Positions 24,335-37,203 of a stretch of DNA of 64,000 bases are shown in pieces. The DNA lies in assembly GCF_006874475.1 (NCBI RefSeq), contig NZ_VIRM01000001.1, forward strand, positions 62,001-126,000, in the 5' to 3' direction. A program made the translations under genes and the position numbers. The DNA comes from Microbispora hainanensis (GTDB lineage Bacteria > Actinomycetota > Actinomycetes > Streptosporangiales > Streptosporangiaceae). Under the pieces are notes generated by a model. It saw only the letters and a list, made by a program, of their open reading frames with translations, was not told the origin of the DNA and did not search any database. The stretch's first letter is position 1. Each line of letters starts with the position of its first letter.

Positions 24335-27300
24335 ATGCGTAGAGAAGTCCGGCATACCGACATGGAACTGCTTGAGGCCGTGCGGGGAGGCGACACGGCG
24401 GCCTTCGGGACGCTCTACCGGCGGCACTCGGCCGCCGCGCGGTCCTTGGCGCGGCAGGTCGTGCAAGGCGAGGACGCGGTCGAGGATCTCCTCGTCGAGA
24501 CCTTCGCGAGGGTTCTCGAAGCGGTGCGGCGGGGCGGCGGGCCCGCCTGCGCGTTCCGGCCCTACCTCCTCGCGTCCGTGCGCCGCTACGCCGCCGCCGG
24601 AGTGGCCGACCTGGCCGACGGCGACTCCCTCTATGTGGACCCCGAGCTCACGGGACTGGAGCGCTCGCCGCTCGCCCGCGCATACCGCTCGCTGCCGGAA
24701 CGCTGGCGCGCGTTGCTGTGGCACGTGGAGATCGAGGGCGGCAGGCCCGCCGACGCGGGCCCGCTGCTCGGCCTGTCGGGCAGGGCCGCGGCCCCTCTGG
24801 TCCGGAGGGCCCGCCAGGGCCTGCGGGAGGCGTACCTGCGGCTGCACCTGGAGAACGGCCCGCGCGCCGAGTGCCGGCCGATCCTGTCCATGATCCTGCG
24901 CTACGTCGAGAACGGCCTGCCCAAGCAGGAGGCCGGCGAGGTCGACGCCCACGTGGCCGAGTGCATCGACTGCCGGTCGGTCTTCCTCCAGATGGTCGAT
25001 CTCACCCAGGAGCTGCGGGCCGTCGTCGGTCAGCTCGTCGCGGGGCCGGCCGTGGACGGCTACCTCGCCGACCTCGCCACCGCGACCGTCACGGGAGCAC
25101 GGTCGTACGGCGGCGGCATGACGGGCGGCACGAGCGGGCGCGGGCCGAACGGCAGGGCGGGCGGCAGGGCGGGCGGCAGGGCGGTGGGCAGGGCGGTGGG
25201 CAGGGTGGGCGCCGGCGCACGGGCACGGGCACGGGCGCAACTGGAGGCCGTGCGCCATCACATCGGGGCGTTGGCGAGTCGTGCGGACCGCCGCATGAGA
25301 GGTGCCGTCCGGGCCGCCGAGGGCGAGACGGGCACTGCGGGGCCTGCGCGCGGCCGGGCGGACGCGCTGCGCGCGGCCTGCGGCCGTGCGCGGGCGATGA
25401 CCGGGCGCGTGTACACGAAGGTCGGCCCGACGCTGGGCTCGCGAGCGGGCCTGACTGCGGGCTTGGGTGCGGGCCTGGCTGCGGGCCTGGCTGCGGGCCT
25501 GAAGATGGGATCGAGAGTGGGCCCGGCGATCGGCAGGGCGCTGAGGATGGCGTTCTCGCGTGTGCGGGCGGCGCTGGCGCGGCTGTCCGAGCTGGTGCGG
25601 AGCGTGCCGACGTCGCATCGGGCGGTGCTGGGAGGCATCGCCGTGGCGGCCCTCGCGACGGCCGCCTTTTTGCTCGTCGCCCAGCCGACGGGCGTGCTCT
25701 TCACCGGCGGCTCGAAGGGACAGGACGGGACACGAGCCCTGGACCGCCCGCAGCCCGCGGACAGCGCCTCGCGCTCGCGGGCCGCCACCGGCGACACCAG
25801 CGCGGCCGGCATCCCATCCGCGAACGACCCGCAGAGCCCGAGCGCACAGGCGTCCCCAACGGCCGCGAGCGGCCCGACGCCGGAGATCGTGGACGACCCG
25901 GCGGCAGTGAGCGGCGCCGACGGGCCGGGCGCGGGCATCGCGCTCGGCATCCCCGAGATCACCGGCAAGGTGACGCCCGGTGCCGATCCGCGAGGACAGG
26001 ACAGCAGGGCACAGGACAGCAGGGCGCAGGACAGCAGGGCGCAGGGCGCCGGCCAGGGCGGCAGCGGCCAGGGCGGCAGCGGCCAGGGCGGCAGGGGGCA
26101 GGACAGTAGCGGCCAGGACGGCAGGGGGCAGGGCAGCAGGGGAGAGATCGGCAGGGGACAAGGCAGCGGGCAGAGCAGCAGCGGGCAGAGCAGCAGCGGG
26201 CAAGGCGGCAGAGAGCAGGGCAGCGGGGCGCAGGGCAGCAGGGGGCAGGCGGGCAGGCGTCCGGTGAGCGAGCCGGATACGACCACCGTCCTCGCCGATC
26301 GTGAGCGGACTTCCCGCCCCGCGGACGCCGCAAAAGCCTCGGCTCCGGAACGGCAGCAGGTGCGACGTCAGCTCTCCCGGCACCCCTACCAGGACCAGCG
26401 CGCCCAGGCCGGGGCGCAGGGCAGTGGCCGAAGCGGTGTCGAAAGCAGTGCCAAGGCTGGGTCGCGGGGCAGTGCACAGGGCGGCCAGGCCCGCTCGAAG
26501 GTGGGCGCAGGCAGTGCCGAGGCCCGCGCGAAGGGCGGGGCCAGGCAGACGTCAGAGGGGGCTCGTGAGCGGCGCGAGTCGCAGGCAGGCGGTCCGGCAA
26601 CGGATCGCGCCCCACAGGTGCGGCCGGGCAGCGCGCAGGGCCCTCGGCAGGCCGGTGAGCGCGGTCGTGAGGCCCGTGAGCACGCCCGGTCGGGCGAGAG
26701 CCACACCGGCGCCCAGAAGGCCGCAGGGAGCGGGAGGAAGGCGAAGGAGGCGCTCGTCGCCGCCGTCGATCCGCTCGGTGCCCTGCTGCGCGGCCAGACC
26801 GGGCTCGTCGCCGTACGGCTGCGCAACGCGGGCGGTGCGGCCACCGGTGAGATCACCGCGACGGTGACCCTCCCGCCCGGCGTCCGCTACCTGGGTCAGG
26901 ACGGAGGCCGAAGCCGCGCGGCGGGCGGCGGCACACGACAGGGCCACGAGCCGAAGCCGGGTGTCGCCGGGCAGAACGGCGCGCCCCCCGAGCCGGGCGG
27001 CGGCGCGGGTCAGGGGCGTGCGGCGAGCGGGGGCAGTGGGCGCGCGAACGCGGGAAGCGAGGCCGGTCCGGGGCGTACGGAGCGCGCGCGGGGAAGCGGG
27101 GCGGGTGGCGGCGCGGGTCAGGGGCGTGCGGCGAGCGGGGCCACGCAGGGTGCGCACTCGGGAAATGGGGCGGGCGACGGCTGGTCGTGCGAGGCGTCGG
27201 GCCGCTCGGCGAGGGGCCAGACCGTGCGGTGCGTCCGGGGGCCGCTCGCCGCCGGTGAGGTGACGGCGATCTTCCTGAAGGTGGCCGTGGCGGCGGACGC

Positions 27301-28243
27301 GCCCACGGGACGGGCCTTCACGGTGCGGATACGGTCGGGGCGGCTGGAGACCACCGCCTCGTCGACCGTGGGGGTGCGCGCCTCGGGCGCGGCCGCGCGC
27401 TTCGCCGCGGACGGCCGCCTCCTCGCCCGCGTAGTCGGCAACGCGCTCGTGAGCTCCACCGCACCGGCCGCGCCCTGCGGAGCCGCCACGGGCGGCCGGG
27501 GCCGGGGCCGGGACTCGGGGGTGAGCGTGCCGATCGACCTCGACAGGGACCCCTCGACGCGTACGTCCAGTTGCGCCGATCTCGACCTGCCCGCCGGAAG
27601 CCGGGTGTTGTGGGCGGGCCTCTACTGGTCCGGCGGCGGCCGGGGGGCGGCCCCCGCGGGCGACATCCGGGTGCGCGCTCCGAAGGCGCCGGGATACGCG
27701 ACCCTGCACGCCGCCGAGGTCACCCGAAGGGATCTGCCCTCCGGGTCCGGCTATCAGGCGTTCACCGACGTGACCTCTCTCGTCCGTACGGCAGGCGGGG
27801 GCCGCTGGTGGGTCGCGGGCGCCCCGGCCCGTACGGGATCGGTCCGGCACGCGGCCTGGGGCCTGGTGGTGATGGCCGAGGACGCGCGGCAGCCGTACAC
27901 GCGGGCCGTGGTCCTGGACGCCGCGGCGGTCATCGGGAACGAGGAGAAGGCCCTGCGGCTCCCGCTCGACGGGCTGGCCCCCGGTGGCGCGCCCGCGCGC
28001 ATCGACCTGATGGTGTGGAACGGCGAGGGGGTCAGGGCGGGGGTCGTCCCGATGACTGATCGCACCCGCGGGGACGGGGAGGGCCGGAGCCCGGAGGGCG
28101 TCCTCGGCCAGGGAGACGCCGGAGGGGTCGCGGTCGACACCCTTCACGCACTGCTGGGACCCCACCCCGCGCTCCAGCTCGCCACCCGGCGCGACCCCGT
28201 CTTCTTCGGCGTCGCGGTCGTGAGCGCGAGAACGTGGTCTTGA
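24335..28243 (+). CDS. ECF sigma factor fused to zinc-finger anti-sigma-like segment, transmembrane helix and large surface domain
   Basis: One 1302-aa reading frame. Residues about 8-170 are an ECF sigma factor: region 2 (ELLEAVRGGDTAAFGTLYRR, EDAVEDLLVETFARVLEAV) and region 4 (YRSLPERWRALLWHVEIEGG). At about 190-235 a VDAHVAECIDCRSVF motif resembles the zf-HC2 anti-sigma zinc finger. A low-complexity linker rich in Gly, Arg and Ala follows. One transmembrane helix lies at about 430-455. The outer half holds Gln/Gly/Ser/Arg repeats, a DUF11-like beta-sandwich (about 810-1000) and a C-terminal domain with WAGLYWSGG. This matches the transmembrane ECF groups with C-terminal extensions. ATG 24335 has GAGG upstream; the ATG at 24362 is an alternative. 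Confidence 0.8.
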   Translation: MRREVRHTDMELLEAVRGGDTAAFGTLYRRHSAAARSLARQVVQGEDAVEDLLVETFARVLEAVRRGGGPACAFRPYLLASVRRYAAAGVADLADGDSLYVDPELTGLERSPLARAYRSLPERWRALLWHVEIEGGRPADAGPLLGLSGRAAAPLVRRARQGLREAYLRLHLENGPRAECRPILSMILRYVENGLPKQEAGEVDAHVAECIDCRSVFLQMVDLTQELRAVVGQLVAGPAVDGYLADLATATVTGARSYGGGMTGGTSGRGPNGRAGGRAGGRAVGRAVGRVGAGARARARAQLEAVRHHIGALASRADRRMRGAVRAAEGETGTAGPARGRADALRAACGRARAMTGRVYTKVGPTLGSRAGLTAGLGAGLAAGLAAGLKMGSRVGPAIGRALRMAFSRVRAALARLSELVRSVPTSHRAVLGGIAVAALATAAFLLVAQPTGVLFTGGSKGQDGTRALDRPQPADSASRSRAATGDTSAAGIPSANDPQSPSAQASPTAASGPTPEIVDDPAAVSGADGPGAGIALGIPEITGKVTPGADPRGQDSRAQDSRAQDSRAQGAGQGGSGQGGSGQGGRGQDSSGQDGRGQGSRGEIGRGQGSGQSSSGQSSSGQGGREQGSGAQGSRGQAGRRPVSEPDTTTVLADRERTSRPADAAKASAPERQQVRRQLSRHPYQDQRAQAGAQGSGRSGVESSAKAGSRGSAQGGQARSKVGAGSAEARAKGGARQTSEGARERRESQAGGPATDRAPQVRPGSAQGPRQAGERGREAREHARSGESHTGAQKAAGSGRKAKEALVAAVDPLGALLRGQTGLVAVRLRNAGGAATGEITATVTLPPGVRYLGQDGGRSRAAGGGTRQGHEPKPGVAGQNGAPPEPGGGAGQGRAASGGSGRANAGSEAGPGRTERARGSGAGGGAGQGRAASGATQGAHSGNGAGDGWSCEASGRSARGQTVRCVRGPLAAGEVTAIFLKVAVAADAPTGRAFTVRIRSGRLETTASSTVGVRASGAAARFAADGRLLARVVGNALVSSTAPAAPCGAATGGRGRGRDSGVSVPIDLDRDPSTRTSSCADLDLPAGSRVLWAGLYWSGGGRGAAPAGDIRVRAPKAPGYATLHAAEVTRRDLPSGSGYQAFTDVTSLVRTAGGGRWWVAGAPARTGSVRHAAWGLVVMAEDARQPYTRAVVLDAAAVIGNEEKALRLPLDGLAPGGAPARIDLMVWNGEGVRAGVVPMTDRTRGDGEGRSPEGVLGQGDAGGVAVDTLHALLGPHPALQLATRRDPVFFGVAVVSARTWS
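25990..26255 (+). repeat. In-frame Gln/Gly/Ser minisatellite inside the sigma fusion
   Basis: Short imperfect 12-15-bp units (variants of caggacagcagggca and ggccagggcggcagc) encode DSRAQ, SGQGG and SSSGQ repeats just outside the predicted membrane helix. They probably form a flexible wall-spanning tether. Confidence 0.75.
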
Positions 28244-28506
28244 CAGCGTCCCCTTGCAGCACAGCCCTTGCCGCAGAGGGGATTCCGCGCCGCCGCCGGT
28301 CGTTTCAGTGGCCCGTTTTCCATACCAAATTGGTGAGAGGCGATACCCGGACAAACTGGTACGGTCGGCGTAAACGCTTGCGATCCCAGGGTTGTCGGCG
28401 TCCGGATCCCCCACCAGGCGGGCGAGGGCTGAATCGCCGGGAATCACCCTCGCGGGAAGACACGCTTGTCTACCCTGAGAGAGCCACGTAGGAAGGGCGG
28501 TGTCGC
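28244..28506. promoter_or_regulatory. Intergenic region with 11-bp palindrome
   Basis: A perfect palindrome ACCAA-a-TTGGT lies at 28324-28334 in a locally AT-rich stretch about 170 bp before the NYN gene. A looser ACC...TGGT pair follows about 20 bp later. No gene was seen here. It is a plausible operator or promoter region. Confidence 0.4.
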
Positions 28507-30576
28507 GTGGATCGCTGCGCGCTGTTCGTTGACGCCGGCTACTTGCTGGCAGACGGCGCGATGGCCGTCCACGGGACTCGCCATCGCGAGGCCGTCTCCT
28601 GGGACTATCCGGGCCTGCTGCAGCTCCTGACCAACCTGTCAAGAGAGCGCACGGGCCTTCCGCTCCTGCGCTGCTACTGGTATGAGGCGACCGTCGAGGG
28701 CCGCCGTACGCCGGAGCACGACGTGCTGGCGGACATCCCCGGGCTCAAGCTCCGCCTCGGCCGGATCCGGCCGGGCCGTCGGGAGGGTGTGGACGCCCAG
28801 GTCCACCGCGATCTCATGACCCTGGCGCGCAACAACGCGGTCTGCGACGCGGTCGTGGTGAGCGGCGACGAGGACCTCGCCCAGGTGGTCAGCGACGCGC
28901 AGGACCTCGGCATCCGCGTGACCGTCATGCAGATCGCCGCCGACGGCGCGTGGTCGGCGGCCCGCACCCTGCGGCAGGAGTGCGACGACCTCGTCGAGAT
29001 CGCGAGCGGTCACCTCCGGCCGTACGTCACGATGCTCACCGGGGCGGACCCGGGCCCCGGCCTCGGCAACGGCCAGTCGCACGGCAACGGCCTCGTCCCC
29101 CTCGGCAACGGTTCGCTGTCCAACGGGACGCACCTCAACGGCTCTCACCAGAACGGGACACAGCACAACGGCTCCCAGCACAATGGGACACAGCACAACG
29201 GGACACAGCAGAGCGGGACACAGCAGAGCGGGACACAGCAGAGCGGGACACAGCAGAGCGGGACACAGCAGAGCGGGACACAGCAGAGCGGCACCCCGTC
29301 GCAGGGGAGCCACTCTCCCGGCCTTCCCAGCGGGACGACCCCGGTGGCGGGAGCGCACGGGGCCCTCCCGCAGAGCGCGTCGTACGACCTGGGCGTTTCC
29401 GGCGGGGTGTCGAATGTCCCCCAGCCGCAGGCGACGGGAACGCCCGGCACGGGCGCCCACAGCGGCGGCTCACACGGCGCAGGCGTCCCCGGGAGCGGCA
29501 CCCCCGCGGACAGCACCCACGGAGGCGGCGCCCAGGGAGCGGGTGCACAGAGAAGCGGCGCTCACGGCACGGGCGTCCCCGGCATCGGCGCTCCCGCAAT
29601 CGGCGCGCACGACTCGGGCGCCCACGGTATGGGCGCCTCCGGCATGGGCGCCTCCGGCATGGGTGTCAACGGGATGGGTGTCAACGGCATGGCCGCTCAT
29701 GACTCCGGTGCCCACGGTGCCCGCGCCCCCGGCATCGGCGCCAACGGTATGAGTGCCAACGGCATGGGCCCGCACGACTCCGGTGCCCACGGCGCCGGCT
29801 CCCAAGGCACGGGCTCTCTCGGCACCGGCTCCCACGGCGCAGGCTCCCCCGGCACGGGTTCTCACAGTGCCGGCTCTCTCGGTGCCGGCTCCCAGGGCAC
29901 TGGCGCTCACGGCACGGGCTCTCTCGGTGCCGGCTCCGCCGGCACGGGCTCCCCTGGCACGGGGGCGCACAGCGGCGGGCGGTCCTCCGCCGCCCACGCG
30001 CGTCCGGCCCTGCCCGCGCAGCCGTCCCCGCCGGTCTACAACGGCTACTCGCCCGAGTCCCAGCAGCAGCCCGCCCAGCCGCCTCAGCAGCAGCGGCAGG
30101 CCCAGCCGTCCGCGAGCACCCCGCTGCCGGCTCCGCCTGCGTCCACCCCTCCGCCGCCTCCGTCGCCGCCCGTCCAGACGCCGCCGAGCAGCCCCGTCCA
30201 GAGCCAGCCCGTGCAGAGCCAGCCCGTGCAGAGCCAGTACGGCTCCGGCTCCACGGGCTACTCGCCCTCCCAGCTCGGGCCTTACACGGGTCCGCAGCCC
30301 GCGCCGGTGCCGGTCCACACGGGAGGCACGACGACGCTCGCCGAGGCGGTGAAGGCGGCGCACAAGGAGGGCCACGACTTCGGCGAGTCGGTCGCCAGGG
30401 ACGCCCCCGCGCTCTGGCTGGAGGCCGTGCTCGCCCGCAAGCCCCGGATGCCGTCCGACCTGGAGGCCCGTCTGCTGCAGGGGTCCTCGCTGCCGATCGA
30501 CTTCCTGCTGCACGACGAGGTGCGGCACGCCCTCCGCCGCGGCTTCTGGGACGCCCTGGAGCGCGCCCGCCGCTGA
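28507..30576 (+). CDS. NYN-domain (LabA/DUF88-type) protein with long repetitive linker
   Basis: A 689-aa protein. Residues 1-185 form a NYN/PIN-like nuclease domain: ALFVDAGYLLADGAM (first Asp), GVDAQVHRDLMTLAR, and VVVSGDEDLAQVVSDAQDLG with the metal-binding SGDED. A linker of about 400 aa follows, made of NGTQ/SGTQQ repeats, then AHG/GMG/GTGS repeats and a Pro/Gln-rich stretch. The last 90 residues (TLAEAVKAAHKEGHDFGESV to the end) are a conserved helical tail, possibly an RNA-binding module. NYN proteins are RNases in RNA processing or defence; this target is unknown. It starts at GTG 28507. The linker length is unusual. Confidence 0.82.
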   Translation: MDRCALFVDAGYLLADGAMAVHGTRHREAVSWDYPGLLQLLTNLSRERTGLPLLRCYWYEATVEGRRTPEHDVLADIPGLKLRLGRIRPGRREGVDAQVHRDLMTLARNNAVCDAVVVSGDEDLAQVVSDAQDLGIRVTVMQIAADGAWSAARTLRQECDDLVEIASGHLRPYVTMLTGADPGPGLGNGQSHGNGLVPLGNGSLSNGTHLNGSHQNGTQHNGSQHNGTQHNGTQQSGTQQSGTQQSGTQQSGTQQSGTQQSGTPSQGSHSPGLPSGTTPVAGAHGALPQSASYDLGVSGGVSNVPQPQATGTPGTGAHSGGSHGAGVPGSGTPADSTHGGGAQGAGAQRSGAHGTGVPGIGAPAIGAHDSGAHGMGASGMGASGMGVNGMGVNGMAAHDSGAHGARAPGIGANGMSANGMGPHDSGAHGAGSQGTGSLGTGSHGAGSPGTGSHSAGSLGAGSQGTGAHGTGSLGAGSAGTGSPGTGAHSGGRSSAAHARPALPAQPSPPVYNGYSPESQQQPAQPPQQQRQAQPSASTPLPAPPASTPPPPPSPPVQTPPSSPVQSQPVQSQPVQSQYGSGSTGYSPSQLGPYTGPQPAPVPVHTGGTTTLAEAVKAAHKEGHDFGESVARDAPALWLEAVLARKPRMPSDLEARLLQGSSLPIDFLLHDEVRHALRRGFWDALERARR
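29125..29290 (+). repeat. 15-bp in-frame minisatellite in NYN gene
   Basis: Perfect or near-perfect units of gggacacagcagagc repeat at least six times from about 29200 to 29290. More diverged units (gggacacagcacaac) lie before them. They encode SGTQQ/NGTQH pentapeptides. Confidence 0.9.
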
Positions 30577-30630
30577 CCCGGGCCGTACGCGCTCCCGGCC
30601 GCGGGCCTTCTCACATGCCGGATGACCGGC

Positions 30631-30659
30631 CGCGACCGGCCGTTTCGGGGCCGGCCGCG
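30631..30659. terminator. Bidirectional terminator-like hairpin between convergent genes
   Basis: CGCGACCGGCC (30631-30641) pairs with GGCCGGCCGCG (30649-30659) with one mismatch and a 7-nt loop. It lies between the NYN gene and the convergent response-regulator gene. There is no U-tract. Confidence 0.5.
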
Positions 30660-30669
30660 GTGCGCGGTG

Positions 30670-31296
30670 TCAGCCGAAGGCGTCGAACCCGGCCCGCAGG
30701 TGGGCGACGCGCTCGCCCAGCTCGGTGACGACGCCGTTCAGGGGCGTGTCGCCGGACTTGTCCGCCAGCTCCCGCACCCGCCGCAGCTCGTCCTCGACGG
30801 CGGTGACGCGGCTGGACAGCTCGGCCAGTACGGAGGTGTGGTCGCCGCCGCCCGGCAACTCGTTCGACAGGCGTTCGCGCAGCAACGCCGCCTGCTCGGC
30901 GAGCCGCCGGTTCATCGCATAGAGCTCCACGAACACGGCGACCTTGGCGCGCAGCACCCAGGGGTCGAACGGCTTGGTGAGGTAGTCGACGGCCCCCGCG
31001 GCGTACCCGCGGAAGGCGTAGTCGGGGGCGCTGTCGACCACGGTCAGGAAGATGATCGGGATGTTCCTGGTGCGCTCTCGCCGCTTGATGTGCGCGGCGG
31101 TCTCGAAGCCGTCCATGCCCGGCATGCGCACGTCGAGCAGGATCAGGGCGAAGTCGGTGGACAGGAGGGCCTTCAGCGCCTCCTCTCCCGACCGGGCCCG
31201 CACGGGCACGACGTCCAGCGAACTGAGGATCGCCTCCAGGGCGATCAGGTTCTCCTCGCGGTCGTCGACCAGCAGGACCCTGGCGCGGTCAGGCAT
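30670..31296 (-). CDS. Response regulator: receiver domain plus C-terminal coiled coil
   Basis: A 208-aa protein. Receiver residues 5-120 include VLLVDDREENL, the phosphorylation Asp in ALILLDVRMPGMDGFE, FLTVVDS and DYLTKPFDP. It has no DNA-binding or enzymatic output. The C-terminal 80 residues are a heptad-rich coiled coil with RLAEQAALLRERL, suggesting an adaptor or dimeric regulator. The gene begins 3 bp after the stop of the hybrid kinase with AGGAGG inside the kinase 3' end, so the two are translated together. It is probably phosphorylated by that kinase. Confidence 0.9.
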   Translation of the reverse strand: MPDRARVLLVDDREENLIALEAILSSLDVVPVRARSGEEALKALLSTDFALILLDVRMPGMDGFETAAHIKRRERTRNIPIIFLTVVDSAPDYAFRGYAAGAVDYLTKPFDPWVLRAKVAVFVELYAMNRRLAEQAALLRERLSNELPGGGDHTSVLAELSSRVTAVEDELRRVRELADKSGDTPLNGVVTELGERVAHLRAGFDAFG

Positions 31297-31299
31297 CGA

Positions 31300-35511
<4,212 letters not shown>

Positions 35512-35663
35512 TTAGCCTCCTTTACCCCGACGGGGCTGACGCGACCAAGGCGTTGGGCCTCATACGGCCTGTCCAGCCGCGGACTCCATGCCAGTCTGTC
35601 ACGTTCCGTGGGGTGCGGGGCCCCTTGCTTGACCCGAAGTCAGCAGGAAGTGTGGTAAGCACA

Positions 35664-37202
35664 ATGGTGGTGGCAACTACCCCTCGAGCCGTCCTCGCGG
35701 CGTCCTTCACGCCAGGCGAGACGGCCGTACCCGAAGCGAAGCGGTTCACGCGCGAGGTGATGACCGCGTGGGCCGCGATGTCCGTGTATCCCGAAGCCGA
35801 ACGCCTGGTGGGCGAGCTGGTCGCGGACGCCGTCGGCGCGCCCTTCGAGGTGGTGTGGCTCCACCACGGCGAGTCCGTCCAGGTGGAGGTGCGGGAGAAG
35901 ACGGACGGCCATGACTTCGGGCCGCCGGCCGAGGCGATCATGTGGGGCGTCACCTTCACCTCGTCGTTGCGCACCCGCTGGGCCCGCCTCGACCTGCCGG
36001 GCGGGGAGCCGGTGCAGAGCGACGAGTGGCTGCTCGAGGCCGCGCACGGCCCGGGCTGGCTCGGCTTCCTCGCGGACGCGAGCGACCTGCTCGCGGGCAC
36101 GCTCAACCCCGACATGGTCCCGGCGATCATCGCGCAGATCGTGGTGCCCCGCCTGGCGAGCTGGTGCGCCGTCTACACCGACCAGGACGGGATGGGGGAG
36201 CTGCGGCCCGCCTACCTCTGGCACGCCGACGAGACCCAGATCGACACCATGCGCGACGAGCTGGAGGAGATCGCGCTGCCCGGGGAGGACGACCCCGCCG
36301 TGCTGCCGATGAGCGACTGGCAGGCGCTGGCCTACCCGCTGACCGCGCGGGGACGGCGGCTCGGCGTGATGTGCCTCGGCCGGCGCGACCGCTTCCCCGA
36401 CGAGGCCATGCAGATCGCCGAGGACCTCAGCCGGCGCGCGGCGCTCGCGCTCGACAACGCCCGCCTGTACGCGCAGCAGGCGGCGGCCAACCGGGCGCTG
36501 CAGCGCAGCCTCCTGCCGCCCGACGAGCCCACGACCCCCGGGCTCGACTTCCACGTCATCTACGAGCCGGCCGGGGAGAACAACGAGGTCGGCGGGGATT
36601 TCTACGACCTGTTCCCGATCGCCGACGGGGTCTGGCGCTTCGCGATCGGCGACGTTTGCGGCACCGGGCCCGAGGCCGCCGCGGTCACCGGTTTGGCCCG
36701 CCACACGCTGCGGCTGCTCGCCCGCGAGGGGTACGGCGTGGCCGCCGTCGTGGGCCGCCTCAACCAGGCCATCCTGGAGGAGGGGGAGCGCGCCCGCTTC
36801 CTGACGCTGCTGCACGGCCAGATCACGGTCGTGCCCGAGGGCCTCGACATCCGCCTCGTCTCGGCCGGGCATCCGGAGGCCCTGCGGCTGCGGCCGAACG
36901 GCGTCGTGGAGGTCGTCGCCTCGCCGCAGTCGCTGCTCGGGGTGTTCCCCGAGGCGAAGTTCCAGGAGGACAACCTGCGGCTCACCCCCGGCGACGTGCT
37001 GCTGGGCGTGACCGACGGGGTGACCGAGCGGCGGTCGGGCGACCGGCTGCTCGACGACGACGGCGGCCTCGCCAAGCTGCTGGCGGAGTGCGCCGATCTG
37101 TCCGCCCGCGCGGTGGCCGAGCGCATCCGCCGTGCCGTACAGGACTTCGCGCCCGAGCCGAGCGCCGACGACCTGGCCATCCTCGTCCTGCGCGCGCCCT
37201 AG
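35664..37202 (+). CDS. SpoIIE-type PP2C phosphatase with HATPase-like and GAF domains
   Basis: A 512-aa serine phosphatase of the Rsb/SpoIIE class, likely acting on an anti-anti-sigma factor. Residues about 15-90 resemble an RsbW-type ATPase cut short (FTREVMTAWAAMSVYPEAER, LVGELVADAV). A GAF domain lies at about 150-280 (RLASWCAVYTDQDG), followed by PP2C from about 300 (EVGGDFYDLFPI, IGDVCGTGPEAAAVTG, VTDGVTERRSGD, SADDLAILVL) with the metal-binding Asp residues. ATG 35664 is chosen; an in-frame GTG at 35652 has its ribosome site too close. It is divergent from the poly-HAMP kinase, a recurring actinobacterial partnership. Confidence 0.9.
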   Translation: MVVATTPRAVLAASFTPGETAVPEAKRFTREVMTAWAAMSVYPEAERLVGELVADAVGAPFEVVWLHHGESVQVEVREKTDGHDFGPPAEAIMWGVTFTSSLRTRWARLDLPGGEPVQSDEWLLEAAHGPGWLGFLADASDLLAGTLNPDMVPAIIAQIVVPRLASWCAVYTDQDGMGELRPAYLWHADETQIDTMRDELEEIALPGEDDPAVLPMSDWQALAYPLTARGRRLGVMCLGRRDRFPDEAMQIAEDLSRRAALALDNARLYAQQAAANRALQRSLLPPDEPTTPGLDFHVIYEPAGENNEVGGDFYDLFPIADGVWRFAIGDVCGTGPEAAAVTGLARHTLRLLAREGYGVAAVVGRLNQAILEEGERARFLTLLHGQITVVPEGLDIRLVSAGHPEALRLRPNGVVEVVASPQSLLGVFPEAKFQEDNLRLTPGDVLLGVTDGVTERRSGDRLLDDDGGLAKLLAECADLSARAVAERIRRAVQDFAPEPSADDLAILVLRAP

Positions 37203-37203
37203 C

